Shown here one piece after another: positions 23,178-33,164 of a stretch of 64,000 nucleotides of DNA. The DNA is from Hyposmocoma kahamanoa. Its lineage: Eukaryota; Arthropoda; Insecta; Lepidoptera; Cosmopterigidae. How positions within the stretch are numbered: the stretch's first letter is position 1; the number at the start of each line of letters is the position of its first letter. The position numbers were made by a program, and so were the translations under genes. A model generated the notes under the pieces. That model was not told the origin of the DNA. It was given only the letters and a program-made list of their open reading frames with translations, and ran no database searches. The stretch spans positions 927,898-991,897 of the forward strand of contig NW_020653337.1 in assembly GCF_003589595.1 (NCBI RefSeq), in the 5' to 3' direction.

Positions 23178-23307
23178 ATCTTGGGGCAATGATTAAATGA
23201 TTCTGGTCTGCCAAGCAGAGGTCCCGGGCTTGATTCCCGGGCCAGGAGAAATATTTGTAAGGCTTACATTTATTTCTCTCGTGAATTTGGGTGTAATTTG
23301 TAGTTCT
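23178..23307 (+). mobile_element. SINE family A, 5' part of a split copy
   Basis: Diverged head, a B box with one change (GGCTTGATTCC) and the body to GTGTAATTTGTAGTTCT, where a LINE interrupts it. The rest resumes at 23684. Confidence 0.75.
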
Positions 23308-23683
23308 GCTTATTTTGTATTTGTAGGCTGCTCAGACGAACTCTTTGAGTTGGTGCCTCCGTCACTCTTTTACCACTGCACGACCCGCCGAAGGAGAAGA
23401 CTCCATCCCCACTTCCTCGATGCTTGACACGTCACGACCACTCGAGCATCTCGTTCGTTCCTTCCCCGAACCAGTAAGATATGGAATGGCCTTCCTCCTG
23501 AAGTGTTCCCCTTGCGCTATAACATGGAGTTCTTCAAAAGACGTGTAAACAAGGTTCTCCGGAGCCGGCAACGCATGGGTGATGCCTCTGGTATTGCTCG
23601 TGTCCATGGGCGACAATGACCACCTCCCATCAAGTGGCTTGTCTGCTCGTTTGCCTACTAGTTAACATAAAAAAAAAAAAAAA
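23308..23683 (+). pseudogene. 5'-truncated LINE inserted in a SINE
   Basis: Encodes, with one in-frame TGA, LFELVPPSLFYHCTTRRRRR, SFLPRTSKIWNGLPPEVFPL and FFKRRVNKVLRSRQRMG, then a stop and a short 3' UTR ending in 15 A residues (23669-23683). GTTCT occurs just before (23303-23307) and just after (23684-23688), giving a short target duplication. It is the same family as 17925-18290. Confidence 0.8.
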
Positions 23684-23758
23684 GTTCTCTATGTGTGTGT
23701 CCATGGCACCCCGCGACACAGGGTCGCCCTAGTGCGGGGCTATGATGAGTGTGTCCAT
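23684..23758 (+). mobile_element. SINE family A, 3' part of the split copy
   Basis: GTTCTCTATGTGTGTGTCCA through CTAGTGCGGGGCTATGATGA completes the SINE broken at 23307. Confidence 0.75.
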
Positions 23759-23903
23759 TAAACATTTATTCAGTGTACGTACATGCCGTTCGTCAGACAC
23801 TCGAATGAGAAGCAATTGTTCTCTTACTAATCTATCACCGCTTTAAACGTTTTAGCAAGTTTTTAATATCAACAGGAATTTTATGATATTATGAAAACAA
23901 TTT

Positions 23904-24392
23904 AGTAGCAGTAGAGTCCCTTCTGAAAGAGTTCGTCTAAGGAAGTGCTGCCCCACCTTATCTATTTCTGCTGCCAAGCAGTAATGTCAGCATTAGTGTC
24001 TTCCAGTTTCGAAGGGTAAGGTTCCTGGTGAAATTACAGACACATGAGACTTGTCAACTTACGTCACAGGATGACGGGCGCAGAGGCAGCGCCCCTGGCA
24101 GCAGTCCGAAATTACATTTTCCAGAAACAACGTTTGCTCGAATTTTCATAACCTCGAAAGTAATTTTGAGAGGAAAATCTTTTTTCTTTCAAACCTAACT
24201 AACTCAACCTGATGATGTCTTTCCGATAAACATCCAACACATCCTGATAGGGCAACAGTTTCGTTATAATTCGGTTTTCGGCGTAATGAAAATTCGAACA
24301 AATGTTATTTCGGAAAAAAAAATTCGAGTTTATGATAGATTACCTACCATCAGACGCACGACTTGTTCGTCCCGTCACTTGATATTATAAAA
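23904..24392 (+). mobile_element. Repeat family B split by a MITE-like insert
   Basis: The 5' part runs GTAGCAGTAGAGTCCC to GCGCCCCT (24096). The 3' part resumes at TACCATCAGACGCACGAC (24343) and ends TTGATATTATAAAAAAG. About 70 family B bases between these points are missing and replaced by the insert. Confidence 0.7.
24097..24342. mobile_element. Family O inverted-repeat element
   Basis: The left arm from AGTCCGAAATTACATTTTCC to TCGAATTTTCAT (24149) and the right arm from ATGAAAATTCGA (24286) outward are imperfect inverted counterparts, exact over the inner 12 bases. A related end occurs at 54391-54435. Confidence 0.5.
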
Positions 24393-24778
24393 AAGAAATA
24401 CACAGCTTCTGCGTACTTGGACTACAAAATTGGATACATGATGGATGAATACTTGGATAACAAAAATTGATAGTGGTCACCTGTTAGCTCTTTCTATTCA
24501 ATTTTTATGAAAACCGATTCAAGTTTATACGATCTAACGATTTTTGGTATCGATTTATTTCAATGCGATTCAATAGAAAGGCGAATATAATCATCTAGTT
24601 CAGAAAACAATAAACTTTTGTAATAATATCATTCAATTTGAACAAAACTCGATTTACAACACACATTTACTTGTAAATAGTTTTTGCCCTCGATTTTTGT
24701 CGTTAATGGATTTAAACCCGGGCGCTTACCCATTTTTGATCATCTTGTAGTAAACGGCATTATCTTAATATTTAAGGA
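24393..24778. other. Non-coding stretch
   Basis: No gene or repeat recognised. Confidence 0.4.
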
Positions 24779-25030
24779 CTATGAAAGACGAATACAAGGA
24801 TATAAAAACAATACAAACAGAAAAAGAAAAAAAATCGAAGTTGAAATAGGTTGTTGATCCCTGTGAGGAGGTGGTCCTGTCAAACCGAGGACCTTTATCT
24901 CATCTGTATCTCTTTGTTGTGTAATTACACCGGGTGAAATTACTCCGCGACCCCATCTCACCTTTGGAGGAGGCGCAGGTATCCTACGCATGTCCAAATC
25001 GATAACAATATAATAACAGGTAGTATGCAT
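24779..25030 (-). CDS. Candidate coding exon, unknown function
   Basis: The minus strand has an ATG at 25030. It reads MHTTCYYIVIDLDMRRIPAP then PPK, immediately followed by AAG|GTGAGA, a strong splice-donor match (GT at 24961-24960), giving a 23-codon exon. The frame also stays open to 83 residues (Gly/Pro-containing, then a Phe/Leu-rich end read from an A-rich tract). I recognise no family. Chance is a serious alternative. Confidence 0.2.
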   Translation of the reverse strand: MHTTCYYIVIDLDMRRIPAPPPKVRWGRGVISPGVITQQRDTDEIKVLGLTGPPPHRDQQPISTSIFFLFLFVLFLYPCIRLS

Positions 25031-25206
25031 TGAGCGTAATAAATAAATGTTAGATATACCTAAATATTAACAATCACGTCAACCAGAGACAATATGCAGT
25101 GTCGATGTCAAATATGTTTAGAAAAAATTTAAATTGGAATTTAAAAACCTCCTATACAAAACATTGTACCTACTCAAAAAAGTTTTTTTTAAGATATCAA
25201 ATGATA

Positions 25207-25379
25207 AAAGACAGTTGCAGTACCACTCAAAGCTTTAAATCGTAAAGATCTGAGGGGCACTACCACTGCATCCGTCACTCTGAGACAAGTCCCATAAGTT
25301 GACAAGTCCCATGTACCTGTAATTTCACCAGCACCCTTACCCTTCAAGACCGGAACTCAGTATAGTTCACTGTATGTCG
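25207..25379 (-). mobile_element. Repeat family B, partial
   Basis: ACAGTTGCAGTACCACTCAA through CAGCACCCTTACCCTTCAAG and ACCGGAACTCAGTA. The ACAAGTCCCATAAGTTGACA region is locally duplicated (CAAGTCCCAT twice). Confidence 0.7.
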
Positions 25380-25382
25380 TTA

Positions 25383-25586
25383 GCCCTCTTTATACACTCA
25401 CTCTATCGCGCGTGTTCGTTTTTATAACAACGGAAGAGCGTCCGTGTAAAAGACAACTTTGGAACACACGATTGCGCGCGCGACAGACGAGTGCAATCGC
25501 GCAGTTTTTCCCTTTTCCTTCCAACATCTTTACACGCGCGCTCAATTGCTGTATCACGCGCGAAAGAGTGTTTGTGTAAAGCCCTC
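25383..25586. mobile_element. 204-bp PIF/Harbinger-type MITE
   Basis: The 32-base ends match at about 24 of 32 positions, sharing TCGCGCGTG at their inner side and CTTTAYACA outside. It is flanked by TTA on both sides (25380-25382 and 25587-25589), fitting the 3-bp TWA duplication. It is strongly CpG-rich with CGCGCG subterminal motifs. Overlapping open frames on both strands are a by-product of the composition. Confidence 0.65.
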
Positions 25587-25589
25587 TTA

Positions 25590-26317
25590 TCTCGGTCTTC
25601 CTCGATGATGATAAGAATTGCATCTAAAATTGCGAAACGTGATATAGCTTTATGTCCGCCAAATAAAACCGTAAAAGATTTTGTGGTTTCGCTTAGGCTC
25701 ATTCATTGGCTTTTCCTTCTCGACTCAAGCCTATTCCGCGTCCACGAATGTGGTAACTCCCTAAATCTAAATAAGCCCCTTTAAACCTACACGCCACCTA
25801 CCACCTTCGTTCACGTAACCACTTTGTGAGATTGTAAACAAACATGAGTCCATTTCGCATTAAAAATAGACTTATGTCTGGCAGTGGACTTTACTTACGC
25901 GCAGATGTGGTGAACAGTGGTTAACGCAATGTTTACTTTTAATAATCTAGATAATGTTTCAAATTATCACCATACATGCATAACCAATTCACATGTCAAT
26001 GTTTACTCAATGCTCATACAAAGTGCTCACTGCGTATACGCAGGTAGGCGAGCAATTATTAAGTAGAAAGTTAATTCGCACCGATTAACGTAATGGCGGC
26101 AATCAAATTTCGGACACAGCTGCGCAGGATTCGCAGATCACAGTTAACTGGGAGTATTGGTGACCAGAAAAGCAGACTAACGGTCTAAAACCAATGGGGT
26201 CGTCGGAAGTATAGTATAATACATTTTAGTGTTAATCATCATCTCTTTATTAAAGTTCCACTACTAGACACGAATCTCGTTAAAGTTGCCAAATTCTACG
26301 ACGTACATACATACTTA
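25590..26317. other. Non-coding stretch
   Basis: No gene or repeat recognised. CpG-richer around 26030-26150. Confidence 0.35.
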
Positions 26318-26588
26318 CACGAGGTAACCCAGTTAGAAAACGGTTAGTTCTAATTGAGAAAAGGACCCGAGTTTGATGATTCTTTTTTTTTTGGAAAGAG
26401 GGTACCTCAGTTGGGGTCCCAATTAAATTTGAAGATAATATTCCATCTCTAAGAGTGGCAAACTAGGGAATGAATCCGGTTTCGCCCATTTTCCAGTAAT
26501 CGGTTTCAATAAAACTTGGCAAATAGATGTAATTCCACGAATTTTTGAGGTCGGTTGTTTAGTACTCTGTACTGAGATTATTTCTAAT
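26318..26588 (-). mobile_element. Element family D, inverted copy
   Basis: GATGATTCTTTTTTTTTTGG, GTACCTCAGTTGGGGTCCC, TCCAGTAATCGGTTTCAATA and the terminal TTGAGGTCGGTTGTTTAGTA, CTCTGTACTGAGATTAT. The left end is diverged. Confidence 0.65.
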
Positions 26589-26634
26589 TATTATCTGTAC
26601 AAAGGTCAACAAACATCAACAAGAACAACACAAG

Positions 26635-26715
26635 AAAACTTCCTTCGACCTAACACCGGCCAGACCGGGGCTACCGCTCTCCACGGCCCATACCAACAGA
26701 GCTAACACCGTTCTG
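26635..26715 (-). repeat. tRNA-like module, degraded
   Basis: On the minus strand TTAGCTCTGTTGGTATGG resembles a tRNA D arm and A box. The B box is decayed (GGTGTTAGGTCGAAGGA). It ends like the module at 4918. Confidence 0.45.
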
Positions 26716-27067
26716 AGTTAACGTTGTTCTTACCAGGGTTGTTTTGAATAGAATGTTATATTTGTGACAATTGGATGTATCAGCACCCATATCCACGCAT
26801 AAACTGCATAAATTAAAGTATCCGCATCCGCAATCATCGATGATAGTATTCATTACGGATGTTCGAGTCGTGATATGACTTAAAAGGCACGCTGGAATAA
26901 TTTACAAACCTTTCAGAAACAGACTGTAAGCCGAAAAAGCATTGACGATTATTGACTTTTTATTTTTCATGATCATAGCGACATCTGTGAGAGATTTTAT
27001 GAACCACACACAAACAGCAGGTTTTTTTATGACAAATGACGAGCAGCGGTATGCAACTCGCCTACAC
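26716..27067. other. Non-coding stretch
   Basis: No gene or repeat recognised. Confidence 0.4.
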
Positions 27068-27216
27068 TGAACAGTTGCAATACAACTAAGAGCTTTAAAT
27101 CGCAAATATCTTAGAGGAACTGCCGCTGCACCCGTCACTCTGAGACATAAAGTTAACAAATTCCATGTATCTGTAGTTTCACCGACACCTTTACCCTTTT
27201 AAACCGGAACGCAGTA
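27068..27216 (-). mobile_element. Repeat family B, partial
   Basis: GAACAGTTGCAATACAACTA through AAACCGGAACGCAGTAA. Lacks both ends. Confidence 0.7.
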
Positions 27217-27221
27217 AATTC

Positions 27222-27300
27222 AAACAACCTTTATTTCATAGGCAAGAAAATTACACTTGGAATCGTTACATTGTACCACTCGTTCGTAAAGCAGGTTCTC
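27222..27300 (-). repeat. LINE 3' UTR fragment
   Basis: On the minus strand ACGATTCCAAGTGTAATTTT, TGCCTATGAAATAAAGGTTG and TTTGAATTT match 18810-18908, including an AATAAA signal. Confidence 0.5.
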
Positions 27301-27315
27301 AAAGAGGTAAGAGAT

Positions 27316-27556
27316 TTTTTTTAATACCAAGTGACGGGACGAAGAAATCGTGCACCTGATGGTAAGTGATACGCCTGTCCATAACAGTTGCAGTTGTACT
27401 CAGAGCTTTAAATCGCAAAGATCTGAGGTGCACTGCCACTGCGCCCGACACCCTGAGAAATAAGTTGACAAGTCCCATGCGTCTATAATTTCATCAAAAC
27501 TGGAACACAGTAATGCTTTTTTGACGTTGCTGCTTGGCGAAAGAAATAGGTAAGTT
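27316..27556 (-). mobile_element. Repeat family B, truncated
   Basis: Starts TTTTTTTTAATACCAAGTGA (its A-rich 3' end) and ends in GGCGAAAGAAATAGGTAAG, so the 5' 60 bases are missing. Confidence 0.75.
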
Positions 27557-27742
27557 GCTCTTTGTAAATAGACATTTGTATACGTTTACCATTTACAATA
27601 TTAAGTTTTAAACGGATCACTACTATGGGTTTTTGTCATTCAAGTACGCAGGAGATGTATTTAGTGTAAAGGTCTTGTTCACTATAGTTGTTCACCTCGT
27701 AAATAAAAAAATTAGAAAATCAATTACTATTTTATTATAAAC

Positions 27743-27905
27743 ATGCACATGGGACTTGTTGTCTCAGGGTGACAGACACAGTGGCAGTGCCCCTCAGATC
27801 TTTGTGATTTAAAGCTCTGAGTGGCACTGCAACTGTTATGGACAGGCGTGTAGCTCTTACCATCTGGCGCACGACTTGTTCCCGTCACTTGATATTATAA
27901 AAAAA
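27743..27905 (+). mobile_element. Repeat family B, 5' truncated
   Basis: CATGCACATGGGACTTG to CACTTGATATTATAAAAAAA. Truncated 5', A-rich 3'. Confidence 0.75.
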
Positions 27906-28384
27906 ACTAAGAAGCTAAACGCCGCCTTCAGGGAAAGTGTGAAATTTATCGTTCCCGCCCTGTGCAACAGTAAAAATTTCAAAAGTTTGATGTTGTGTAA
28001 GACAGTAAAAAAAATCAAGGCAATAATAAAAATAACAAACTAGTGGAGTTATTTCATAAAAACTAAAACAAATCAATAATAAATTTTCAATGTCTACCCA
28101 GCACATAAAACCTCGTCATCTAATTTTCTCCACAAGATGGATGTCCCATCATGACATGTACCGCACACTTTGCCGGCGACATGCGATGCCCCGCGGCTTC
28201 GTGTAAACAGCCTGCTCTGATTTATGTCGCAGCTTCGCGACCGATCCTGGCCCACGTGATGGAGTGAACGAGCTTATAGAGCTATTAGTATATTTCTATA
28301 GTAATCTTGTTCTATAAAGTTGATGATTATTCTAAGTTCTACAAAAAATGGACATATTTATTTTGTAACATTTAATGTAGGTTA
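27906..28384. other. Non-coding stretch
   Basis: AATAACAAACTAGTGGAGTT at about 28035 is a solo family C flank sequence. A CpG-rich patch at about 28160-28260 is unassigned. Confidence 0.4.
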
Positions 28385-28490
28385 TTAATACAAAAATTGA
28401 ACATACAGAATTTGAATTCGTGACCACGCTGTACCATAGCGCTGCTCTAACCAACTGAGCTACAGGTCAAGGTACCGAGTTGTCGAAATA
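28385..28490 (-). repeat. tRNA-like module (family C relative)
   Basis: On the minus strand TGTAGCTCAGTTGGTTAGAG is a good tRNA D arm and A box. The B-box position reads GGTCACGAATTC, degraded. Left flank GTTATTAATACAAAAATTGA resembles the family C arm. Confidence 0.5.
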
Positions 28491-28504
28491 CTTCTATGTG
28501 TTTA

Positions 28505-28727
28505 ATTATTAATACAAAGATCGAACACTCAAAAAAAATTCTTTCGATCGGGTCGGATTCGAACCGACGTCTACTAGCATACCGTGCCAGACGCTATACC
28601 AACTAAGCCACGGAACGAACCAGCGGACCTCACGAATTTTTCTGTGTTTGTTGTTGTGTCTTTGTATTTAGTTTTTTCAACGACTTTTTAGCCTTTTTTC
28701 TGAGTGTTCCATCTTTGTATTAATAAT
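28505..28727 (-). repeat. Family C tRNA-like module bracketed by 27-bp inverted arms
   Basis: The left arm 28505-28531 and the complement of 28701-28727 match at 26 of 27 bases (ATTATTAATACAAAGATSGA..). Between them on the minus strand lie an A box TGGCTTAGTTGG (28599-28610) and a perfect B box GGTTCGAATCC (28555-28565). A tRNA-derived pol III promoter inside fold-back arms is unusual. Two SINE copies meeting tail to tail is the alternative reading. Confidence 0.6.
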
Positions 28728-28872
28728 GCTAACAAACTAGTGGAGTAATTTCATATAAAAATAATTGAACATCAATTAAAAAAAAATCTCCGATGTGTTT
28801 TTGTTGAAGATCTTTGTACTGGATTTTTCGGCATTTTTCGCTAGTGACATCTAGTGAGAGATTTTGGAACTT

Positions 28873-28985
28873 TTGTTACCGCAGCCGGTGACTTTACCGG
28901 AGCCTGGAGATGCCGTTGACGTCGCTTTTTGTTCAAAATGAGAGGTCTTGGGTTCAAGTCCCGTCGAGTCTTAGAAGTTTTTCTG
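28873..28985 (+). repeat. tRNA-like relic with intact B box
   Basis: GGTTCAAGTCC matches the B-box consensus GGTTCRANYCC. The 5' half is not clearly tRNA-like. Confidence 0.4.
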
Positions 28986-29005
28986 TGTTCGTTCAGGTCT
29001 CACAA

Positions 29006-29215
29006 TGAGAGGGCTGTAGTGGCTGTAGTTCCCACGCGGGCTCAATACGCATTGGTAACTTCACACACCATCATTAAATAGCTTTGCAGATGTCTGCACG
29101 CTTCTCCACGATGTTTTTCTTCACCGAAAAGCTCATGACACATTTCAAATTAAATTTCGCACATCGGATTCGAATACACGACTCTCTTTTTGAGAGGTGG
29201 TAGGTCAAACCATTA
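29006..29215 (+). repeat. Common lepidopteran interspersed repeat
   Basis: CCCACGCGGGCTCAATACGC, TTGGTAACTTCACACACCAT, CACGATGTTTTTCTTCACCG, AAAGCTCATGA and a B-box-like block at its end. I recognise this order from memory as widespread in Lepidoptera. Class uncertain. Confidence 0.55.
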
Positions 29216-30290
29216 GTTAAACTTAAGAGAATATCGCACTGTCAATATAATAGTGTATTAACTCAAAAAGTGTATTTTATCAGAATCAATAAAAAAACGA
29301 ATTACTCACTTCCCGTGAAAGACCATTAAAATTTTGTATGGGTTATAGTTTATTACAGACACCTAAACAATTTTCTACTTGCCAAATATAATACTTAAAA
29401 ATAAAATGGAAAATAAATATTTCACATTTTTGAATAAGGATTATTTTGGCCTGATTAGATCACATAAATAAAGTGTGACTCAGTTAAGAGTTAAATCTTT
29501 TAATTATTTCTTACAATATTCTAACTACGGTTTTATAGACGTGTGGAGAATCAAATTTTACGTTCAGTAATGATATAATATTTTGAGTTACAACATTATT
29601 GTAATAGCAGTGCGATATATAGAATATTCTTATCGGTGGAGTATCTTCCAATCATCTCTCTTATAAGCCAGCTCCTTGACCTCCTTATATCACACGACGC
29701 CGGCCTTTTCCTTTATTTCTTCTATTTAGCTGCGCTAGGACGATATCTTCCCTTTGATTTTTCCTTCTAGAATGATCTTAAAAAATTGTATCAAATGTCT
29801 ATTTTCCCGCGTCTATTCTCTATAGTATTCAGAATCGTTCTGTTCTCGTTTACCATTCTCAAATACTTCCTTCCTTCATTGGTTTTCTTTTAAAGTAAAT
29901 ATTATTATTTAATATTTACTTATTTATGTCAGTCAGCTGTGACCAAGGCTAGTGTAACCTAGCCGTTATGATAATAGATAGAAATATCTGTCAAATCGAT
30001 TTATCTCGTTTGTACTCCTTTTGTAATGTTAAAATTATTTAAATCGTCATTAAGTACGTTTGTAAATCCCTGAATTTAATGATTATTTTTTCATGGCATC
30101 AAGTGTCATTCAAAGCTTTAAATCTTTAATATTTTCATCTTGCTGTTTACGGACTTGTAACATGGGAAATAAGCATTTAAATCGACAACGACGACGGTTT
30201 GAAACTAGATTTTAAAATAATTTAGCTTTACTGGCACGATCAAAATTAAAATTGTCATTACAGTAGCCCAAATTCATTGGCAATAAATAA
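29216..30290. other. AT-rich non-coding stretch
   Basis: No gene or repeat recognised beyond a weak family B-like TCATTCAAAGCTTTAAATC at about 30108. Confidence 0.4.
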
Positions 30291-30292
30291 TA

Positions 30293-30882
30293 GGGGTTAA
30301 AGTATGAAATTGCTGATTTGTACTGAAAATCTAAATTGTTTATTTTTTAAATTTTTAACAANNNNNNNNNNNNNNNNNNNNNNNNNNNNNNNNNNNNNNN
30401 NNNNNNNNNNNNNNNNNNNNNNNNNNNNNNNNNNNNNNNNNNNNNNNNNNNNNNNNNNNNNNNNNNNNNNNNNNNNNNNNNNNNNNNNNNNNNNNNNNNN
30501 NNNNNNNNNNNNNNNNNNNNNNNNNNNNNNNNNNNNNNNNNNNNNNNNNNNNNNNNNNNNNNNNNNNNNNNNNNNNNNNNNNNNNNNNNNNNNNNNNNNN
30601 NNNNNNNNNNNNNNNNNNNNNNNNNNNNNNNNNNNNNNNNNNNNNNNNNNNNNNNNNNNNNNNNNNNNNNNNNNNNNNNNNNNNNNNNNNNNNNNNNNNN
30701 NNNNNNNNNNNNNNNNNNNNNNNNNNNNNNNNNNNNNNNNNNNNNNNNNNNNNNNNNNNNNAAAAAAAAAAATCACAGAAACCATTTGAAAAAAGTTTCA
30801 TTCGAAAACCTCAAACCATGAAGATTCTATGAAAATTCAAAGAACCTATTGCAATAAAACGGCAATTTCATACTTTAACCCC
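30293..30882. mobile_element. Mariner-like element spanning the assembly gap
   Basis: GGGGTTAAAGTATGAAATTGC at 30293-30313 is exactly repeated in inverted orientation at 30862-30882. TA flanks both ends (30291-30292 and 30883-30884), the Tc1/mariner target duplication. The TATGAAATT core recalls mariner termini of cecropia/mellifera type. Whether a transposase exists is hidden by the gap. Confidence 0.7.
30362..30761. other. Assembly gap (400 N)
   Basis: Exactly 400 unknown bases. Frames called across it are artefacts. Confidence 0.99.
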
Positions 30883-30898
30883 TAATATTTATAATAAA

Positions 30899-31311
30899 TT
30901 AAGAGGGAGCAGAGGCAAAATTCCTAATCTTCGATTTGATTTTAGAGGGGTATATCCACTTTAAAGTTACAAATAAAATATTGTACGAGTAACTACACGA
31001 TATATTCAAGCATAGACACTAATCAAAAACATAAAACAATAAAGTTTCCTCGATAGATAAAAATCACGAAATGACCTCTAATTTTCACATTTTTTCGATT
31101 TATCCTCGAAATGCTACAGGTTATTAGGACAAAAATTAGATAATTAATTATATTTATGCATGATCGACAACTGTCACTACGGATTTTTTTAAATCCCGTT
31201 AGTTTTAGAGTTATTCCGCTAAAACGAATTTTGTACTTTTAATGCGCAAAATTCAACATCTCCTGTCGCCGTGAGCCAACGTCAAAACTTTTTTGCCATG
31301 CTCCCTTTTAA
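30899..31311. mobile_element. Family E MITE with TTAA target duplication
   Basis: Ends GAGGGAGCAGAGGCAAAA and, inverted, AAGGGAGCATGGCAAAAA. TTAA lies at 30899-30902 and 31308-31311. The body is 405 bp, without coding capacity. TTAA duplication points to the piggyBac group, though the termini do not start with the usual CCC. Confidence 0.65.
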
Positions 31312-31693
31312 GTGATCAATTCAACAACGAACATTTCGTACATTTCCTAAACAATTTCTGTTAAATAAATGTTTTTACCCATTAGAAGAATATTTTAATG
31401 ATTAATTCATATATATCATCAAAATTAATAAATTAATAATTAGATTAAAGATTTATAATTAAATTAAAACTTCGATCAGTTTTGAAACACTGCTGCGTCC
31501 TGGATTTCATGTTTGATGTACAATATTAAAGATGACCTACGTGTGAATTGCAATTATTTTTTCCATTTATTTATAAGGCACAAGTACATTATAAATACAT
31601 TACAATCTAGTCAAATACATAACTAATGAGTAATTTAATTCTAAATTTACTTTATCTATTACATAAACAAAGTAAACTTAGAATTCGCCCACT
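31312..31693. other. AT-rich non-coding stretch
   Basis: No gene or repeat recognised. Confidence 0.4.
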
Positions 31694-32040
31694 GTTCGAT
31701 CAATTAAGAATCGATACAACCTGAAATGGCTTTGATTGATTCCGCATGATAGTGAATAAATCACTTTAAAACGAAAAAATATGTAGTAAAATTCAAGATA
31801 TACCGTATACGGTGTGAAAACACGTTTCCTAAAATTTTCACTATAGTAAAAAACGAACCTTTGAAATTTTACAAGAAACCTGCTGTATTCAATATACCAT
31901 TTTTTTATATCAACCGATCTAAATAGAAAACGTATAGGTACTATACGATATACATTTTTCAAATAGCTTTTGCTTGGCAAGCAAAAACCGTATTAGTACG
32001 GGAAAATTTTGAATTCTAACTAAGGTAGTATCGATTCTTA
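31694..32040 (-). repeat. Repeat family L, inverted copy
   Basis: Contains the complements of the CGGAATCAATCAAAGCCATT, TGTAAAATTTCAAAGG, AATGGTATATTG and CCGTACTAATACGG blocks. The 31678-31980 frame is a product of this repeat, not a gene. Confidence 0.65.
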
Positions 32041-32185
32041 AGGCGAAGACACTTATCATGTGATCTTTTTGTTCAACGTCACTGGCACTATTTAGTTTAA
32101 TCATACACTTAGCGTTACTTCAAATGGTTTTGTCCATTTTAAACGTCTTCTGGCATACCATATGTGTGGTCAAGGAGCTGAGTAA

Positions 32186-32398
32186 ATGATAAATAAAATT
32201 GAAAAAAACAATAACGTTCAAACAAAAATCATTTTGAAGCTAACTTGTTTGTGTTTTGATGTCACACGCGTTTTTAGAACGGTTAGTGTACCCAACGATC
32301 ATAGAGATTGGTTCATTAGAGAAGCAAGACTGGCTACGCCGTCGGCGGAGTCGGCTTGCGTGTGGCCCTTCGGGGAAACAACGGAACGCGTGGAGTAA
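32186..32398 (+). other. Hypothetical ORF, 70 codons, unclassified
   Basis: ATG-initiated. The 3' half (32265-32398) is GC-richer and encodes SVPNDHRDWFIREARLATPS then AESACVWPFGETTERVE. A GTAAGT at the stop (GGAGTAAGTT) could be a splice donor. No family recognised; could be part of an unrecognised retroelement. Confidence 0.2.
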
Positions 32399-33164
32399 GT
32401 TCAACTTAGGTTATACAGGGTTCTAAGTTAATGGACTTTCTCCCGAAGGGGTTGTACAGGATATTTTAAAGATCATCGACAACTGGATGTATGAAAAAGC
32501 TGTATACGTCCGAATGTACCTAGATTTATTCACGCGAACTCTAAAACCATTATGATTAATTCATTTCAAAGCTTATAAAACTACCTTCATGCATAAAAAT
32601 GTTTTTGTAATGGCGCCAAATATTTACAAAATTTACCGAAAGTATTATAGTCTGAAAAAAACCTCATGCTTTTTAAAAAACTTATTGAATAATAAAATGT
32701 CCGAATTTTTAAATGACAAATCCTTTAGTTCATTTGTATATTTATTTTGACGTTATTCAAATTATTATTTTGACTTTTAGTTACATTACATCAGCGCGTT
32801 TAAATTACTGACTTATTAAATCCATGTGTGCATGCCCATGTGATATCATTAAAAAATCGTGTGACACTTGGTTCAGTTTGTTCAAGTGCATGTGGGTGAA
32901 TGTATAATATACCCACAATATTTGTATGCCTAATATTTGGCCGGACACACTGAGACTATACTTACTTTGTTACATGTCAACTCCTTTAGATTCCTTTGTT
33001 TTCATATATTTTGATCTAATGTATGAACATATTAAAACACCTTACATATTTTTTTGATTGGAAAAATTTCTCTCAGAACAATATGTTCAATGTGTAAAAG
33101 TGGAATTACCCGACCTTCACAGTCGATGCTACCGATATAAGTCGATAATAAGGTTCGTTTTGCT
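32399..33164. other. AT-rich non-coding stretch
   Basis: No gene or repeat recognised. Confidence 0.4.

Noticed and set aside
25390..25784. Overlapping 77-99-codon frames on both strands resembling a coding region
   Set aside because: They lie in a CpG-rich Harbinger-type MITE with TTA duplications. Openness on both strands reflects composition.
30297..30801. Long open frames of about 150-160 codons on both strands
   Set aside because: They run through 400 N and are pure artefacts of the gap.
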